64,000 nt of DNA from Akkermansia sp. N21116 (GTDB lineage: Bacteria; Verrucomicrobiota; Verrucomicrobiia; Verrucomicrobiales; Akkermansiaceae). Position numbers and translations under genes: made by a program. Of this stretch, positions 26,476 through 34,952 are shown in pieces (the stretch's first letter is position 1; each line of letters begins with the position of its first letter). The notes below the pieces were generated by a model. It was not told where the DNA came from. It did no database searches and saw nothing but the letters and a program-made list of their open reading frames with translations. The DNA is taken from the NCBI RefSeq assembly GCF_029854705.2, contig NZ_CP139035.1, positions 1,054,001-1,118,000 on the forward strand. Reading direction: 5' to 3'.

Positions 26476-26748
26476 TTACCGGCTTGCGATATATTCCGGA
26501 TGGCGTTTCAGCCATATGGCTGCATAGGAACAGGAACCGTAGGGAAGAAGTCCTTGATCCAGGGCATAGTCGTATGCCGCTTTAACGAGGTCGGCGGCGA
26601 TGCCCCTGCCTTCCAGGGGGGGAGGAACCAATGTGTGGACAATGTCCAGATAGCCATGGCCGATTTCGTATTCCACGAAGGCAGTGGTATCTTCCTGATG
26701 GAGCTCGAATCGATGGCGGGAAGGAATATGGATGATGTCTGTGTTCAT
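26476..26748 (-). CDS. small GNAT-family N-acetyltransferase
   Basis: A 90-residue stand-alone acetyltransferase of the short YjdJ-like class. It has the characteristic VPPPLEGRGIAADLVKAAYDYA segment, in which GRGIA forms the acetyl-CoA pyrophosphate loop (about 46-60), then a C-terminal SYAAIWLKRHPEY motif (about 70-86). Substrates of this class are generally unknown. It is separated by 36 bases from the upstream ACT-domain gene and could be co-transcribed with it and argD. Confidence 0.85.
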   Translation of the reverse strand: MNTDIIHIPSRHRFELHQEDTTAFVEYEIGHGYLDIVHTLVPPPLEGRGIAADLVKAAYDYALDQGLLPYGSCSYAAIWLKRHPEYIASR

Positions 26749-26784
26749 GGGTCAATGTTTATTCTTGAACGGCCTTTCAGACAT

Positions 26785-27246
26785 TCAGCGGGAAAGATCT
26801 TCCTGGTAGAGGACTCGGATACCGCTTGTATTAAGCGTGGAACGGGCGAAGACGGGGTCTTCTACATGGATGGCAACCATGGAAGTTCCGTCCCTGAAGG
26901 GGAGTAAAGGATAGAGGAAATCGACGTTTGTTTCCGCCCGGAACAGGGATTCGAGGCAGTTACGGAGATCGATTGCTCCCCGGCGGAGAGCCACGACAAT
27001 CATTTCGCAGGAGGTGAAACCGATTCCACGTTCCAGAAACAGGGCAACGGCATGTTCCGGATCGCTGAGGATCATGCGGATGATCGTGACTTCCTGGCTG
27101 TCTACCGTGCTGCATCCCAGGCAGAGGATACCGTGGGATTCCAGCAGGCAGAGCAGGGCGGAAAACGTGCCAGCCCTGTTGTCGAGCATGACTGAGAACT
27201 GGCGGACGGGATTTCCGGGGAGTTGAACCATAGGATCGTCAATCAT
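26785..27246 (-). CDS. tandem ACT-domain protein
   Basis: A 153-residue cytoplasmic protein composed of two ACT-like regulatory domains. The first (about 14-80) contains FSVMLDNRAGTFSALLCLLESHGI, the classic beta-strand, turn and helix that bind amino acids. The second (about 85-150) is more divergent. ACT domains usually sense amino acids and control enzyme activity. It is 30 bases downstream of argD on the same strand, so it may modulate arginine or related amino acid metabolism, though that is inference from context. Confidence 0.75.
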   Translation of the reverse strand: MIDDPMVQLPGNPVRQFSVMLDNRAGTFSALLCLLESHGILCLGCSTVDSQEVTIIRMILSDPEHAVALFLERGIGFTSCEMIVVALRRGAIDLRNCLESLFRAETNVDFLYPLLPFRDGTSMVAIHVEDPVFARSTLNTSGIRVLYQEDLSR

Positions 27247-27276
27247 GGAGGGTTGGGGCGTTGAGTTTAGATGAGA

Positions 27277-28533
27277 TCAGATACCGAATTGTTTGAGTGT
27301 TCTCCGGATGATGGATAGAGCTTGCTCCACTTCGTCGTCGGTGACGTTGAGAGGCGGTAGAAGGCGTACGGTACTGGGACCGGCCGGAACGGAGAGGAGT
27401 CCTTCTTTTCGCAAGGCTTCGACAACGATGGCCGCAGGTGTTTTGCCTTCTTCGGCGGGGATAATATCCGTGTTCAAGCCGATGCCGATGAGTAGTCCGA
27501 GCCCCCGGCTTTCCGTGATAATGGGCAAGTTCCAGGATTCGATTTCATGGCGGATTTCATCTCCGAGCTTTTTAGCCCGTTCGGGCAGGTTTTGCCCGAT
27601 GATTTCTTTCAGCACGGTAAGAGCCACCGTGGAACAAAGGGGATTGCCTCCATAAGTGGAACCATGGGAACCGGGATCCATGATGGAGGAGAGTTCCGTG
27701 CCTTTTCCGTCCATGATGCGGTCACTGATCCAGAATGCGCCGATGGGGACACCCCCCCCAAGAGCCTTGGCCCAGGAGACTCCGTCCGGTCGGACATCGG
27801 GGTTGACGGCCCGCCAAGCCATGATGTCTCCGCAGCGTCCGAAGCCGCACTGGACTTCGTCTATGAGTAGGAGCAGGTCATGTTCCCGGCAGAGGTCGGA
27901 AATCCCTTCGAGGAACTCGGGGGTGCAAGGGTTGACTCCGCCTTCTCCCTGGACGGGTTCCAGCAGGATGGCGACGGTTTCCTTGCGGATGGCATTGCGG
28001 GCGGCTTCGAGATCGTTGAAGGGCAGGTAGCGGAAACCGGCGAGCATCGGGTCGAATTCCTTCTGGATTTTTGCTTGTCCAGTTGCCGCCATGCTGCCGA
28101 GAGTCCTCCCGTGGAAGGATTGGTGGAAGGTGAGGACCTCATACCGGGGCGAGCCGTCGTCCGCAGGTTTGCGATGGCCATACCGGCGTGCAGTTTTGAT
28201 TAGTCCGTCGTTGGCTTCGGCGCCGCTGTTGGAAAAGAAGACCTTGCCCGGAGTTTGCGTGCACTTGTTGACAATGAATTCAGCGAGATCGGCCTGCTGG
28301 GGGATACGGTAGAGGTTAGAACAGTGAACGAGGGTTTCAGCCTGTTTTTGAAGGGCTTTTGTGACACTTGGGTAGCAATGCCCCAGGGCGCAGACAGCGA
28401 TCCCGGCACAAAAATCAAGATAGCATTTGCCCTCACTGTCCCAAAGTCGGGAGCCTTCTCCGCGAACGATGGACATGGGAAATCTCCCATAGCTGTGCAA
28501 TACGTACTTGTCGAATTTTTCTTCAGTGTTCAT
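27277..28533 (-). CDS. argD: acetylornithine / succinyldiaminopimelate-type aminotransferase
   Basis: A 418-residue class-III PLP aminotransferase. Landmarks are SEGKCYLDFCAGIAVCALGH (about 28-47), SNSGAEANDGLIKTARRY (about 99-116), EPVQGEGGVN (about 193-202), LLIDEVQCGFGRCG (about 221-234) with the PLP-contacting Asp, and WAKALGGGVPIGAF (about 254-267) with the Schiff-base lysine. The family converts N-acetylglutamate semialdehyde to N-acetylornithine in arginine synthesis and may also serve lysine synthesis. Length is normal. It heads a possible operon with the ACT and GNAT genes. Other class-III aminotransferases are similar, so the substrate is likely but not certain. Confidence 0.85.
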   Translation of the reverse strand: MNTEEKFDKYVLHSYGRFPMSIVRGEGSRLWDSEGKCYLDFCAGIAVCALGHCYPSVTKALQKQAETLVHCSNLYRIPQQADLAEFIVNKCTQTPGKVFFSNSGAEANDGLIKTARRYGHRKPADDGSPRYEVLTFHQSFHGRTLGSMAATGQAKIQKEFDPMLAGFRYLPFNDLEAARNAIRKETVAILLEPVQGEGGVNPCTPEFLEGISDLCREHDLLLLIDEVQCGFGRCGDIMAWRAVNPDVRPDGVSWAKALGGGVPIGAFWISDRIMDGKGTELSSIMDPGSHGSTYGGNPLCSTVALTVLKEIIGQNLPERAKKLGDEIRHEIESWNLPIITESRGLGLLIGIGLNTDIIPAEEGKTPAAIVVEALRKEGLLSVPAGPSTVRLLPPLNVTDDEVEQALSIIRRTLKQFGI

Positions 28534-28600
28534 AGGATCGATTAGAGTTCGTTAGGTTCAAGGAGGGATGAAGGTCCTGAATGTTGTGTAAAATCAAAAG

Positions 28601-28897
28601 TTAGAACCTTTCAATGCGAAAGTGGGTCAGTGAGGCATCGGGCATGGCTGGATGACGGACGATATCGTCAATGAGGCGAGCCAGGCGGGATTCAGTTGCC
28701 AGCTGCCTCAGATATTGTGACAGGGCCGTTTCCGGACCTTGGACGAACATGCGAACGGTGCCGTCGGGTTCATTGCGTACCCAGCCGCTGATTTCCGGGA
28801 ATGAACGCGCTATCTCATACGAGGTGTAGCGGAATCCTACTCCTTGAACGATTCCATGGAAGACAATTTCCAAAGCCTGGATTGATCCATCGCTCAT
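28601..28897 (-). CDS. acyP: acylphosphatase
   Basis: A 98-residue enzyme that hydrolyses carboxyl-phosphate bonds. The signature HGIVQGVGFRYTS (about 13-25), with the phosphate-binding Arg22, and GWVRNEPDGTVRMFVQG (about 37-53), with the catalytic Asn41, are both intact. The length is typical of the family. Its ATG overlaps the stop of the upstream EEP hydrolase gene by 4 bases (ATGA), so the two are translationally coupled. Confidence 0.93.
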   Translation of the reverse strand: MSDGSIQALEIVFHGIVQGVGFRYTSYEIARSFPEISGWVRNEPDGTVRMFVQGPETALSQYLRQLATESRLARLIDDIVRHPAMPDASLTHFRIERF

Positions 28898-29667
28898 GGC
28901 TGGGTGTGGGAAAGAGTGGCCTTGACGAGTACGGGACGGTGATCCGATGCCACGGGTTCGGTGATGACTTCTGTCGATTCGACCTTGCAGGTTACGTCTT
29001 TGTGGGTAAAGCAGCAGATGTAGTCGATAAGCTCTTTAGGGGCGTTGGCCGGGAAGGAAGGAACCTCTGTGGAATTGAGGATCGTGAAGTGGCGGGTGAG
29101 TTCTTTTCCTTGGGGCGAGCCGGGGTGCAGATTCAGGTCTCCCGAGAAAATGACGGGTTTGTCGTACGTTGCCGCTTCGCGGGCTATTATCTGGAGTGAC
29201 GTGCTCTGATCTTCCGGCGTCAGGGATAGGTGCGTGGCAAACTGGACGAAGTCTTTGAATTCCAAGATGAGCAGAACGCGTTTCTCTTCACGTCCAGGCA
29301 GCGGGATGCGCCGTACGCCTTGCGGTTGTTCCTTGGAAAGAACGCCGATGCCGTAGGCTCCTCCCTGGTAATCGATGGCTTTGGCGTAGGTGGGATGCAA
29401 ACCGGTTTGTTCCGCCAATTCCTGCAGAAAGTCCCGTTGACCGTTCCTCTGTGTTTTGCAATCCAGTTCCTGAATGGCAATGACGTCGGGATTGGCCTTT
29501 TTGATTGTTTCGGCAATACGGGAGGGTTCCGTTTTGTTGTCGAGTCCCCGGCAATTCCGGATATTATAGCTCATCAGGGAGACGACGGATGAAGAGGCTT
29601 CCGCATAAGCCCCGGTTAAAAAAAGACCGGTGATCAGGGCAAGAATGGGAACAATTGCTTTTTTCAT
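28894..29667 (-). CDS. exported endonuclease/exonuclease/phosphatase-family protein
   Basis: A 257-residue protein with a signal peptide (MKKAIVPILALITGLFLTGAYA). The EEP fold is indicated by MSYNIRNCRG (about 31-40), VIAIQELDCK with the metal-binding Glu (about 58-67), THLSLTPEDQ (about 149-158), FSGDLNLHPGSP with Asp and Asn (about 177-188), and the terminal ASDHRPVLVKA with the Asp-His pair. Family members are metal-dependent phosphodiesterases acting on nucleic acids, inositol lipids or other phosphoesters; the substrate is unknown. ATG 29667 was chosen because it gives the signal peptide. The stop overlaps the start of acyP. Confidence 0.82.
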   Translation of the reverse strand: MKKAIVPILALITGLFLTGAYAEASSSVVSLMSYNIRNCRGLDNKTEPSRIAETIKKANPDVIAIQELDCKTQRNGQRDFLQELAEQTGLHPTYAKAIDYQGGAYGIGVLSKEQPQGVRRIPLPGREEKRVLLILEFKDFVQFATHLSLTPEDQSTSLQIIAREAATYDKPVIFSGDLNLHPGSPQGKELTRHFTILNSTEVPSFPANAPKELIDYICCFTHKDVTCKVESTEVITEPVASDHRPVLVKATLSHTQP

Positions 29668-29726
29668 GGAAACTGGGCATTTATCATAGACTTTTTTTAG
29701 CAGAATACAGCCCAAAATTTATACTT

Positions 29727-29754
29727 TTGACGATTTAAGACGTTTTCTTATGAC
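29727..29754 (+). promoter_or_regulatory. predicted promoter of the MFS transporter gene
   Basis: TTGACG (29727-29732), 16 bases, TATGAC (29749-29754), then 10 bases to ATG 29765. The ATG at 29750 lies inside the -10 hexamer and cannot be the start of a transcript from this promoter, which supports ATG 29765. Confidence 0.5.
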
Positions 29755-29764
29755 TAAGGGTGTC

Positions 29765-31015
29765 ATGATGGCGGAATTCGCATTTGCTGAGGTTGATGCG
29801 TCAGAGTACTTTGCCCCGCACCGTTTCATGAAATCTTTGATCCACCAAGTTGTGCTGCTTTTGGCGGGGCTGTTGTTTCTGACAACTGTTTTTGCGACGC
29901 TGAACACGATTGTTCCTCTATGGCTATCGCATGATTCCATTCCGACCTGGCTGATCGGTATGGTAAGCGCTTCGTTTTTTGTTGGCAACTTGGCGGGGAC
30001 GCTGCTTGCTGGGGAGATGATACCCCGGATGGGCTACAAGACCAGTTTTGTGATTTCCTGTCTCCTTTGCTTGGGGTCGACGGCGTGCCTCATTCCCGTT
30101 GGCGGTCTGGCCGGCTGGATGTCAGTCCGCTTTATTGCGGGCATTAGCTGTGCTTTGGTATGGGTTGTTGTAGAAAGCGCGTTGCTCCGGTTGGGGACAA
30201 ACAGCACGCGGGGAGGTCTTCTGGCCGCTTACATGGTGGTTTACTATATAGCTACGGTATTGGGACAGTTGCTGGTAACGGTACTGCCTGACGACCGGAT
30301 GCGGGCGTCTTTGTGGATCGTTGCGATTGGAGTTGCTTCCCTGTTACCTATCGTGGTGTTGCGCTGCGGTCCTCCGGATCCTCCGAGGCCTTTCGCTACG
30401 ATATGGGCGATGCTTTTTCGCAAGCGTCCTCGCCTGAGTGTACTGGGAAGCGTTATTTCCGGTATTGTTCTGGGTTCGATCTACGGATTGATGCCGCTCT
30501 TTCTCGTCCACAAAGGGATGTCCAACACGTGGGTCGGATACTGGATGGCGTTGCTGATTGGTGCCGGCATTGTCGGACAATGGCCTTTCGGGCGCATGGC
30601 TGACGTCAAGGGCAGGTACTATGTGTTGAAATTGCAATCCTGGTTGATTATTGCGGCGTGCCTTCTTTTGGCCCTGGACATCTGGCTGGGGGTAGCGCTG
30701 GTCATCCTTGGATGTGCGAGTTTTTCCCTTTATCCGGTAACGCTGACTCTTGGTTGCGACCGTCTTCCCAAGGAATACCTTGTGCCGATGAATCAGACCT
30801 TGTTGCTGAGTTTCACGGTGGGAAGCCTTGCCGGTCCGATGGGGACGTCATCCATGATGGAGCAGTTTTCCGATGCTATGATGCCGGTTTGCATGGCTGT
30901 GATGGCAGGATTGTATCTGATGATCCTGATTGTCCATGGGCGTCGGCAGGGAAGACCGGCTTTGCCGGCCCGGTTCAAGGGGATTTGGATGAAACGCCGT
31001 CATGGGATGCCATAA
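29765..31015 (+). CDS. major facilitator superfamily transporter
   Basis: A 416-residue inner-membrane transporter with about twelve hydrophobic helices in two halves. The loop between helices 2 and 3 carries GEMIPRMGYKTSF, the MFS motif-A equivalent, and the second half contains a matching GRMADVKGRYYVL near 276-288. The overall pattern resembles YcaD-type exporters of unknown substrate. ATG 29765 is favoured over 29750 by the upstream promoter geometry. The gene is divergent from the EEP/acyP operon and convergent with rpsF. No substrate can be named. Confidence 0.82.
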   Translation: MMAEFAFAEVDASEYFAPHRFMKSLIHQVVLLLAGLLFLTTVFATLNTIVPLWLSHDSIPTWLIGMVSASFFVGNLAGTLLAGEMIPRMGYKTSFVISCLLCLGSTACLIPVGGLAGWMSVRFIAGISCALVWVVVESALLRLGTNSTRGGLLAAYMVVYYIATVLGQLLVTVLPDDRMRASLWIVAIGVASLLPIVVLRCGPPDPPRPFATIWAMLFRKRPRLSVLGSVISGIVLGSIYGLMPLFLVHKGMSNTWVGYWMALLIGAGIVGQWPFGRMADVKGRYYVLKLQSWLIIAACLLLALDIWLGVALVILGCASFSLYPVTLTLGCDRLPKEYLVPMNQTLLLSFTVGSLAGPMGTSSMMEQFSDAMMPVCMAVMAGLYLMILIVHGRRQGRPALPARFKGIWMKRRHGMP

Positions 31016-31118
31016 GGCAGGGGAGATACTGCCAGCTATGGTGGTGCGTGGTACTTATATTTACTCCGGACGGATACCTGTAATTTGGGGAATTGAAACG
31101 CCGCGTGTTTGTAAACGA

Positions 31119-31153
31119 GAAAAACCGTTCTGCGGACAAACCACAGAACGGTT
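31119..31153 (-). terminator. rho-independent terminator of rpsF
   Basis: On the minus strand, a perfect 10-bp stem (AACCGTTCTG and CAGAACGGTT, 11-base loop) is followed by a run of five T residues, 49 bases beyond the rpsF stop codon. This is a classical intrinsic terminator. Confidence 0.8.
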
Positions 31154-31201
31154 AAAAAGCTAGGCTTGGCAAGGCGCCTCGGCAGGGTCTCGCCCTGAAA
31201 A

Positions 31202-31483
31202 TCAGAGAGCCTTGTAGTACTGAAGATGGACGACAGGATTGATGCGGAGGTGTTCGCGGATGGGGCGAATGGCAGAGGGCTCGGCATCGAAGGTATAGGT
31301 GACGTACTGACCGGCCTTGAGGTGGTCGGACTCGTAAGCGAATTCGCGGCGGCCAACATTCTGGGTATCGGTGATTTGAGCCCCCAGGGAAGTCATTTCG
31401 CTGGCGATGTTCTTGATAAGTTCTTCAACCGGGAGTTCGGATCCCTTCATATTGAAAACGATAAGAGCTTCGTACTTTCTCAT
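31202..31483 (-). CDS. rpsF: 30S ribosomal protein S6
   Basis: A 93-residue ribosomal protein that binds S18 and 16S rRNA in the platform of the small subunit. The N-terminal KYEALIVFNMKG (about 3-14) and the central GRREFAYESDHLKAGQYVTYTF (about 44-65) are typical. The start is ATG 31483; an upstream extension has no S6 similarity. The usual partners ssb, rpsR and rplI are not adjacent, so here rpsF is a single-gene unit with its own terminator. Confidence 0.9.
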   Translation of the reverse strand: MRKYEALIVFNMKGSELPVEELIKNIASEMTSLGAQITDTQNVGRREFAYESDHLKAGQYVTYTFDAEPSAIRPIREHLRINPVVHLQYYKAL

Positions 31484-31623
31484 GATATTGTCGTTGTAAA
31501 ATGATACGTGCAGATTCAAGCGCGTCTTGCGGTCGCGCAGGATGCACTTATTCAGGCGATAAGGCAAGCCCGTTTTTAAAAAATTTGACTGAAATACGCC
31601 GAAACAGCAAAGTTTTTAGAGGA

Positions 31624-32901
31624 TTAGAGTGCCTTGAGGGCGATTTCGGCCGCACGGCAGGTGGCGTCGATGTCTTCTTCCGTATGGGCAAGGGAGATGA
31701 ATCCTGTCTCGTAAGGGGAAGGGGCCATGTAGATCCCTTGTTCGAGCATGTTCCAGAAGTACTTTTTGTACATGGCTTTGTCGGCCATCATGGCATCCTG
31801 AAGGTTCAGGACGGGTCTGTCGGTGAAAAAGAGGCAGAACATGGAGCCGGAACGATGGAAGGTGAAAGAACGTCCGGCTACCTGCATGGCTTTCTTGAAA
31901 CCTGCTTCAAGCCTGGCTCCCAGTTGTTCCAGGCGCACATATCCGTCCGTGCGTTCCAGTTCGTGGAGCTGGGCCAGCCCGGCGGCCATGGCGACAGGAT
32001 TACCGGCGAGCGTTCCTGCCTGGTACACGGGGCCGAGTGGGGAAATGCAGTCCATGATGTCCGCTCGGCCTCCGAAGGCGCCGACGGGAAGCCCTCCGCC
32101 GATGACTTTGCCCATGCAGGTGAGATCGGGCGTGATTCCGTGGATTTGCTGGGCTCCGCCGGGGGCGACGCGGAAGCCGGTCATCACCTCGTCGAAAATG
32201 AGAACGGTACCGTATTCTTCCGTGATCGTACGGAGGAATTCCAGAAATCCATGTCGAGGCAGGTAGAAACCTGCGTTACCCGGGAAGGGTTCGACGATGA
32301 TGGCGGCAATGTCGTCGCCGTACCGGACAAAGGCGTCTCGGACGGCCTCCCGGTCATTGTAGGGAACTGTGAGGGTCAACTGTGCGAACTCGCGAGGGAC
32401 ACCGGCGCTGTCGGGCTCGCCGAAGGTGAGGGCGCCGGAACCGGCGGAAACCAGAAGGGAATCGACATGCCCATGGTAGCAACCTTCGAATTTGAGAATT
32501 TTACGGCGTCCGGTATAGCCGCGTGCCAGACGGATGGCAGACATGGTTGCTTCAGTCCCGCTATTGACCATGCGTACTTTTTTGACAGAGGGGAACCAGC
32601 GGGTAACGGTCTCCGCCATATCCACTTCGATGGGAGTGGGGATACCGTAGCCCAATCCGCGATCGACAGCTTGGTGGACGGCGTCGAGGACGGCTTGAGG
32701 AGCATGGCCCAAAATGGCCGGTCCCCAGGTGCCCACGTAATCAATGAGATCCCGTCCATCGGCATCCGTGATGCGGGATCCTTTTGCGGAGCGTACGAAA
32801 AACGGATCTCCGTCTACATTGCGGAAAGCGCGGACAGGAGAATTGACGCCGCCGGGAATGACGGCTTTGGCGCGTTGGAAAAGCTGAGCGGAATGGGTCA
32901 T
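31624..32901 (-). CDS. hemL: glutamate-1-semialdehyde 2,1-aminomutase
   Basis: A 425-residue PLP enzyme that makes 5-aminolevulinate from glutamate-1-semialdehyde in tetrapyrrole synthesis. Landmarks are PGGVNSPVRAFRNVDGDP (about 16-33), VNSGTEATMSAIRLARGYTGR (about 112-132), FEGCYHGHVDSLL (about 138-150), LIFDEVMTGFRVA (about 234-246) and CMGKVIGGGLPVGAFGG with PLP Lys265. The start is ATG 32901; an upstream extension is unrelated. Its presence indicates the C5 (glutamyl-tRNA) route. Confidence 0.95.
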   Translation of the reverse strand: MTHSAQLFQRAKAVIPGGVNSPVRAFRNVDGDPFFVRSAKGSRITDADGRDLIDYVGTWGPAILGHAPQAVLDAVHQAVDRGLGYGIPTPIEVDMAETVTRWFPSVKKVRMVNSGTEATMSAIRLARGYTGRRKILKFEGCYHGHVDSLLVSAGSGALTFGEPDSAGVPREFAQLTLTVPYNDREAVRDAFVRYGDDIAAIIVEPFPGNAGFYLPRHGFLEFLRTITEEYGTVLIFDEVMTGFRVAPGGAQQIHGITPDLTCMGKVIGGGLPVGAFGGRADIMDCISPLGPVYQAGTLAGNPVAMAAGLAQLHELERTDGYVRLEQLGARLEAGFKKAMQVAGRSFTFHRSGSMFCLFFTDRPVLNLQDAMMADKAMYKKYFWNMLEQGIYMAPSPYETGFISLAHTEEDIDATCRAAEIALKAL

Positions 32902-32996
32902 GGCAGTGAAAAGAAGATTCCCGAGAAGGGTGAAAGGAATGGGCGAGGCAGTCAAGAACGATTCCCTTCTCTGTGGAAAGGAAGCATATTTCAGTT

Positions 32997-33323
32997 TTAC
33001 TGACGGATGGAGATGCCGATCATGGAGAGGGGGCGGTCGGTCCGGTTCCAAATGGAGTGAGGGATGTGCCCCGGTACGGTGAAAGACGAATTCTGGACGA
33101 CGATGGTTTCCTTCCCGTCCAAGAGGATGGTGGCTGTGCCGTCAACAACGATGAACAGGTGGGAGTGGAGGTGTGTATGCGGCGTATGGGGGCCTCCTCC
33201 CCCGGGTGAAATATAGGCAATAGCTCCGTCAATGATCTCCCCCTGTTCTCCGAAAAGTCTCTTGGCCAGGAAATGGATGTGGTCGGGCGGTGTTGTGTAG
33301 GTTGCCGGATTGTCACTCATCAT
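32997..33323 (-). CDS. small cupin-domain protein
   Basis: A 108-residue single-domain cupin. The metal-binding motif 1 is visible as HTPHTHLHSHLFIVVDG (about 46-62), rich in histidines, and motif 2 as FTVPGHIPHSIWN (about 82-94). The cupin barrel can hold a metal and act as a dioxygenase, isomerase or sensor; no specific function is evident. It lies 95 bases upstream of hemL on the same strand and behind the rpsU terminator, so it may share a transcript with hemL. Confidence 0.82.
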   Translation of the reverse strand: MMSDNPATYTTPPDHIHFLAKRLFGEQGEIIDGAIAYISPGGGGPHTPHTHLHSHLFIVVDGTATILLDGKETIVVQNSSFTVPGHIPHSIWNRTDRPLSMIGISIRQ

Positions 33324-33359
33324 ATTGACGACAAAGATGGATTTATAGAGGCGGAGACA

Positions 33360-33398
33360 AAAAACAGAACGAGGACACCGCCGAAACGGTATCCTCGT
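33360..33398 (-). terminator. rho-independent terminator of rpsU
   Basis: On the minus strand, an 11-bp stem with one mismatch (ACGAGGATACC and GGTGTCCTCGT, 8-base loop) is followed by a T-rich run, 49 bases beyond the rpsU stop. It separates rpsU from the cupin gene. Confidence 0.75.
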
Positions 33399-33446
33399 AA
33401 AATTTTTGCCTGTAAGGCGGGATGGTTCTCCCGACCAGAGTCGGAT

Positions 33447-33692
33447 TTAACCTTCGATGGGGGTGGTAGGAGCTTCGGATTCGGCGGGGGCTTCTTCGCG
33501 ATTGCTGAAGCGCCATTTCACTTTGTAACGCTTGGCAGCGGAACGGGCCTTGCGGCGTTTTTCATCCATAGGGGTTTCAAAAGCACGACGGCGGCGCATC
33601 TCGTCAAGAATGCCTTCAACGTCGAGCTTGGTCTTGAGGCGCTTGAGAGCGCGATCGATAGGTTCTCCTTTTCTTACGGTAACTTCACGCAT
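33447..33692 (-). CDS. rpsU: 30S ribosomal protein S21
   Basis: An 81-residue S21 protein. The core VRKGEPIDRALKRLKTKLD (about 6-24) and GILDEMRRRRAFETP (about 27-41) are characteristic, followed by KRRKARSAAKRYK. A C-terminal tail rich in Glu, Pro and Ala (about 63-81) extends beyond the usual 60-70 residues. S21 contributes to initiation and, in some bacteria, to reading mRNAs without a strong Shine-Dalgarno sequence. The gene itself has a Shine-Dalgarno sequence and its own terminator. Confidence 0.92.
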   Translation of the reverse strand: MREVTVRKGEPIDRALKRLKTKLDVEGILDEMRRRRAFETPMDEKRRKARSAAKRYKVKWRFSNREEAPAESEAPTTPIEG

Positions 33693-33700
33693 GATTAGTT

Positions 33701-33708
33701 CTTCCTTT
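33701..33708 (-). promoter_or_regulatory. Shine-Dalgarno site of rpsU
   Basis: On the minus strand, AAAGGAAG lies 8 bases before ATG 33692. It is the second clear ribosome binding site noticed, after that of mnmA. Confidence 0.55.
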
Positions 33709-33791
33709 TACTGATTGGTCGGGAATGGACGAACCGCATATCCTTTTCTGGTTCGTTGGTCAAGTTTTTTATGCTGTTGTGATGTAAATTT

Positions 33792-34874
33792 TTATAAGGC
33801 TGCGACGGCAGTCGGAGCGTATCCCAGGACTTCCAATTGCCAGTTAAGCAAGGCTTTTTTTCCGTTGTCTTCATTGTCCGCCATGGCTTCCAGGATGGAG
33901 CGCGAGGCGATGAAGGACGGCTCGATATCAAGTTTTTCAGCAACGGCGTTGCGTTTGGCGATCAAGCGTTCCAGGCGGGCGTCGAATTGTTCGCATTTCT
34001 GGCGTCGGGGGGCAAAGATTCGCTGCGGGTATTCATCCTCGTCGAGGAGGTAAAACTTTTGAACGGCGTCGATGAAGCGGGCTCTCCTGTGGCTGTGGAA
34101 GCGGGGGTGTGGCTGGACGGGGCTTTGATTCTGGAGTTCCTGGCTCCAGCGGATCAGGTCGGCGTTTGAGCAGACCATGAAGCTGGGTTTGTCCCAGACG
34201 GAGGCTTCCGCATCGCGCCACTGCCAGAGTTCGCGCAGAGCGGCGAGACCGCGACGGTTGAGTTTTCCGCATCCCTGGATGCGCCAGGGTTCCGGGTTGC
34301 CGCTTTTGAAGCGTTCCAAAGCACGATCCATATCGTGGCGGCATGTTTCCAAAAACCATTCGTAGCGTCCTTTTGCCTGAAGGGCTGCAGTGAGCTTGCC
34401 TGCCATGTCGAGCATGTAGTTGACGTCGTTGAGGGCGTAATCGAGCATGTTCTGGGGGAGCGGACGTTTGCCCCAGTCGGCTTTTTGCGAGGACTTGCTG
34501 AGTTTGACGTTGTAAAAATGTTCCACGAGGGCGGCAAGGCCGAACTGGCGGAAACCGAGCAGCCGGGCTGCAGTCTGGGTATCCAGGATCATGGCTGGAA
34601 GCGTGTTCCAGGCCTGGAGAAAGAGAGACATGTCGTAGTCGGCTCCATGCATCCAGACGGTAGTTTCCTTCAGCCAGTTGGAGAAGGGAAGCATGTCTTC
34701 GATCGATAGGGGGTCGATCATACACGAGTAGGAACTGTCCGCATACTGAATCAGGCAGAGTTTCTCGTGATAGCGATGGAGGCTGTCAGCCTCAAGGTCA
34801 AGAGCCACCTTGCCGTCAGGCTGCTGGAGGGCTCGTTCTTTCCATTCTAATAGCGCTTCCTTGTCAACGATCAT
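33792..34874 (-). CDS. rnd: ribonuclease D-like 3'-5' exonuclease with HRDC domain
   Basis: A 360-residue DEDD-family exoribonuclease. The first motif Asp26 and Glu28 (ALDLEADS), GADYDMSLF near 77-85, and LNDVNYMLDM near 148-157 with the final Asp and Tyr give the DEDDy order. The HRDC domain is at about 200-260 (RGLAALRELWQWRDAEAS), with a helical C-terminal region after it. RNase D trims tRNA 3' ends and matures small RNAs. ATG 34874 is the first true ATG; a TTG codon 24 bases upstream is less likely. The symbol follows domain order rather than any search. Confidence 0.85.
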   Translation of the reverse strand: MIVDKEALLEWKERALQQPDGKVALDLEADSLHRYHEKLCLIQYADSSYSCMIDPLSIEDMLPFSNWLKETTVWMHGADYDMSLFLQAWNTLPAMILDTQTAARLLGFRQFGLAALVEHFYNVKLSKSSQKADWGKRPLPQNMLDYALNDVNYMLDMAGKLTAALQAKGRYEWFLETCRHDMDRALERFKSGNPEPWRIQGCGKLNRRGLAALRELWQWRDAEASVWDKPSFMVCSNADLIRWSQELQNQSPVQPHPRFHSHRRARFIDAVQKFYLLDEDEYPQRIFAPRRQKCEQFDARLERLIAKRNAVAEKLDIEPSFIASRSILEAMADNEDNGKKALLNWQLEVLGYAPTAVAAL

Positions 34875-34952
34875 TGTTCCGTACAAAGGCGCATTCAATC
34901 ACGTCCCGCCTCCATGATCAATAAGGAAATTCCCGGAAGTTGGGATGGGGTG

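Noticed and set aside
31501-33003. A 500-residue plus-strand frame opposite hemL
   Set aside because: hemL has all PLP-aminomutase motifs; the opposite frame is an artefact of codon bias.
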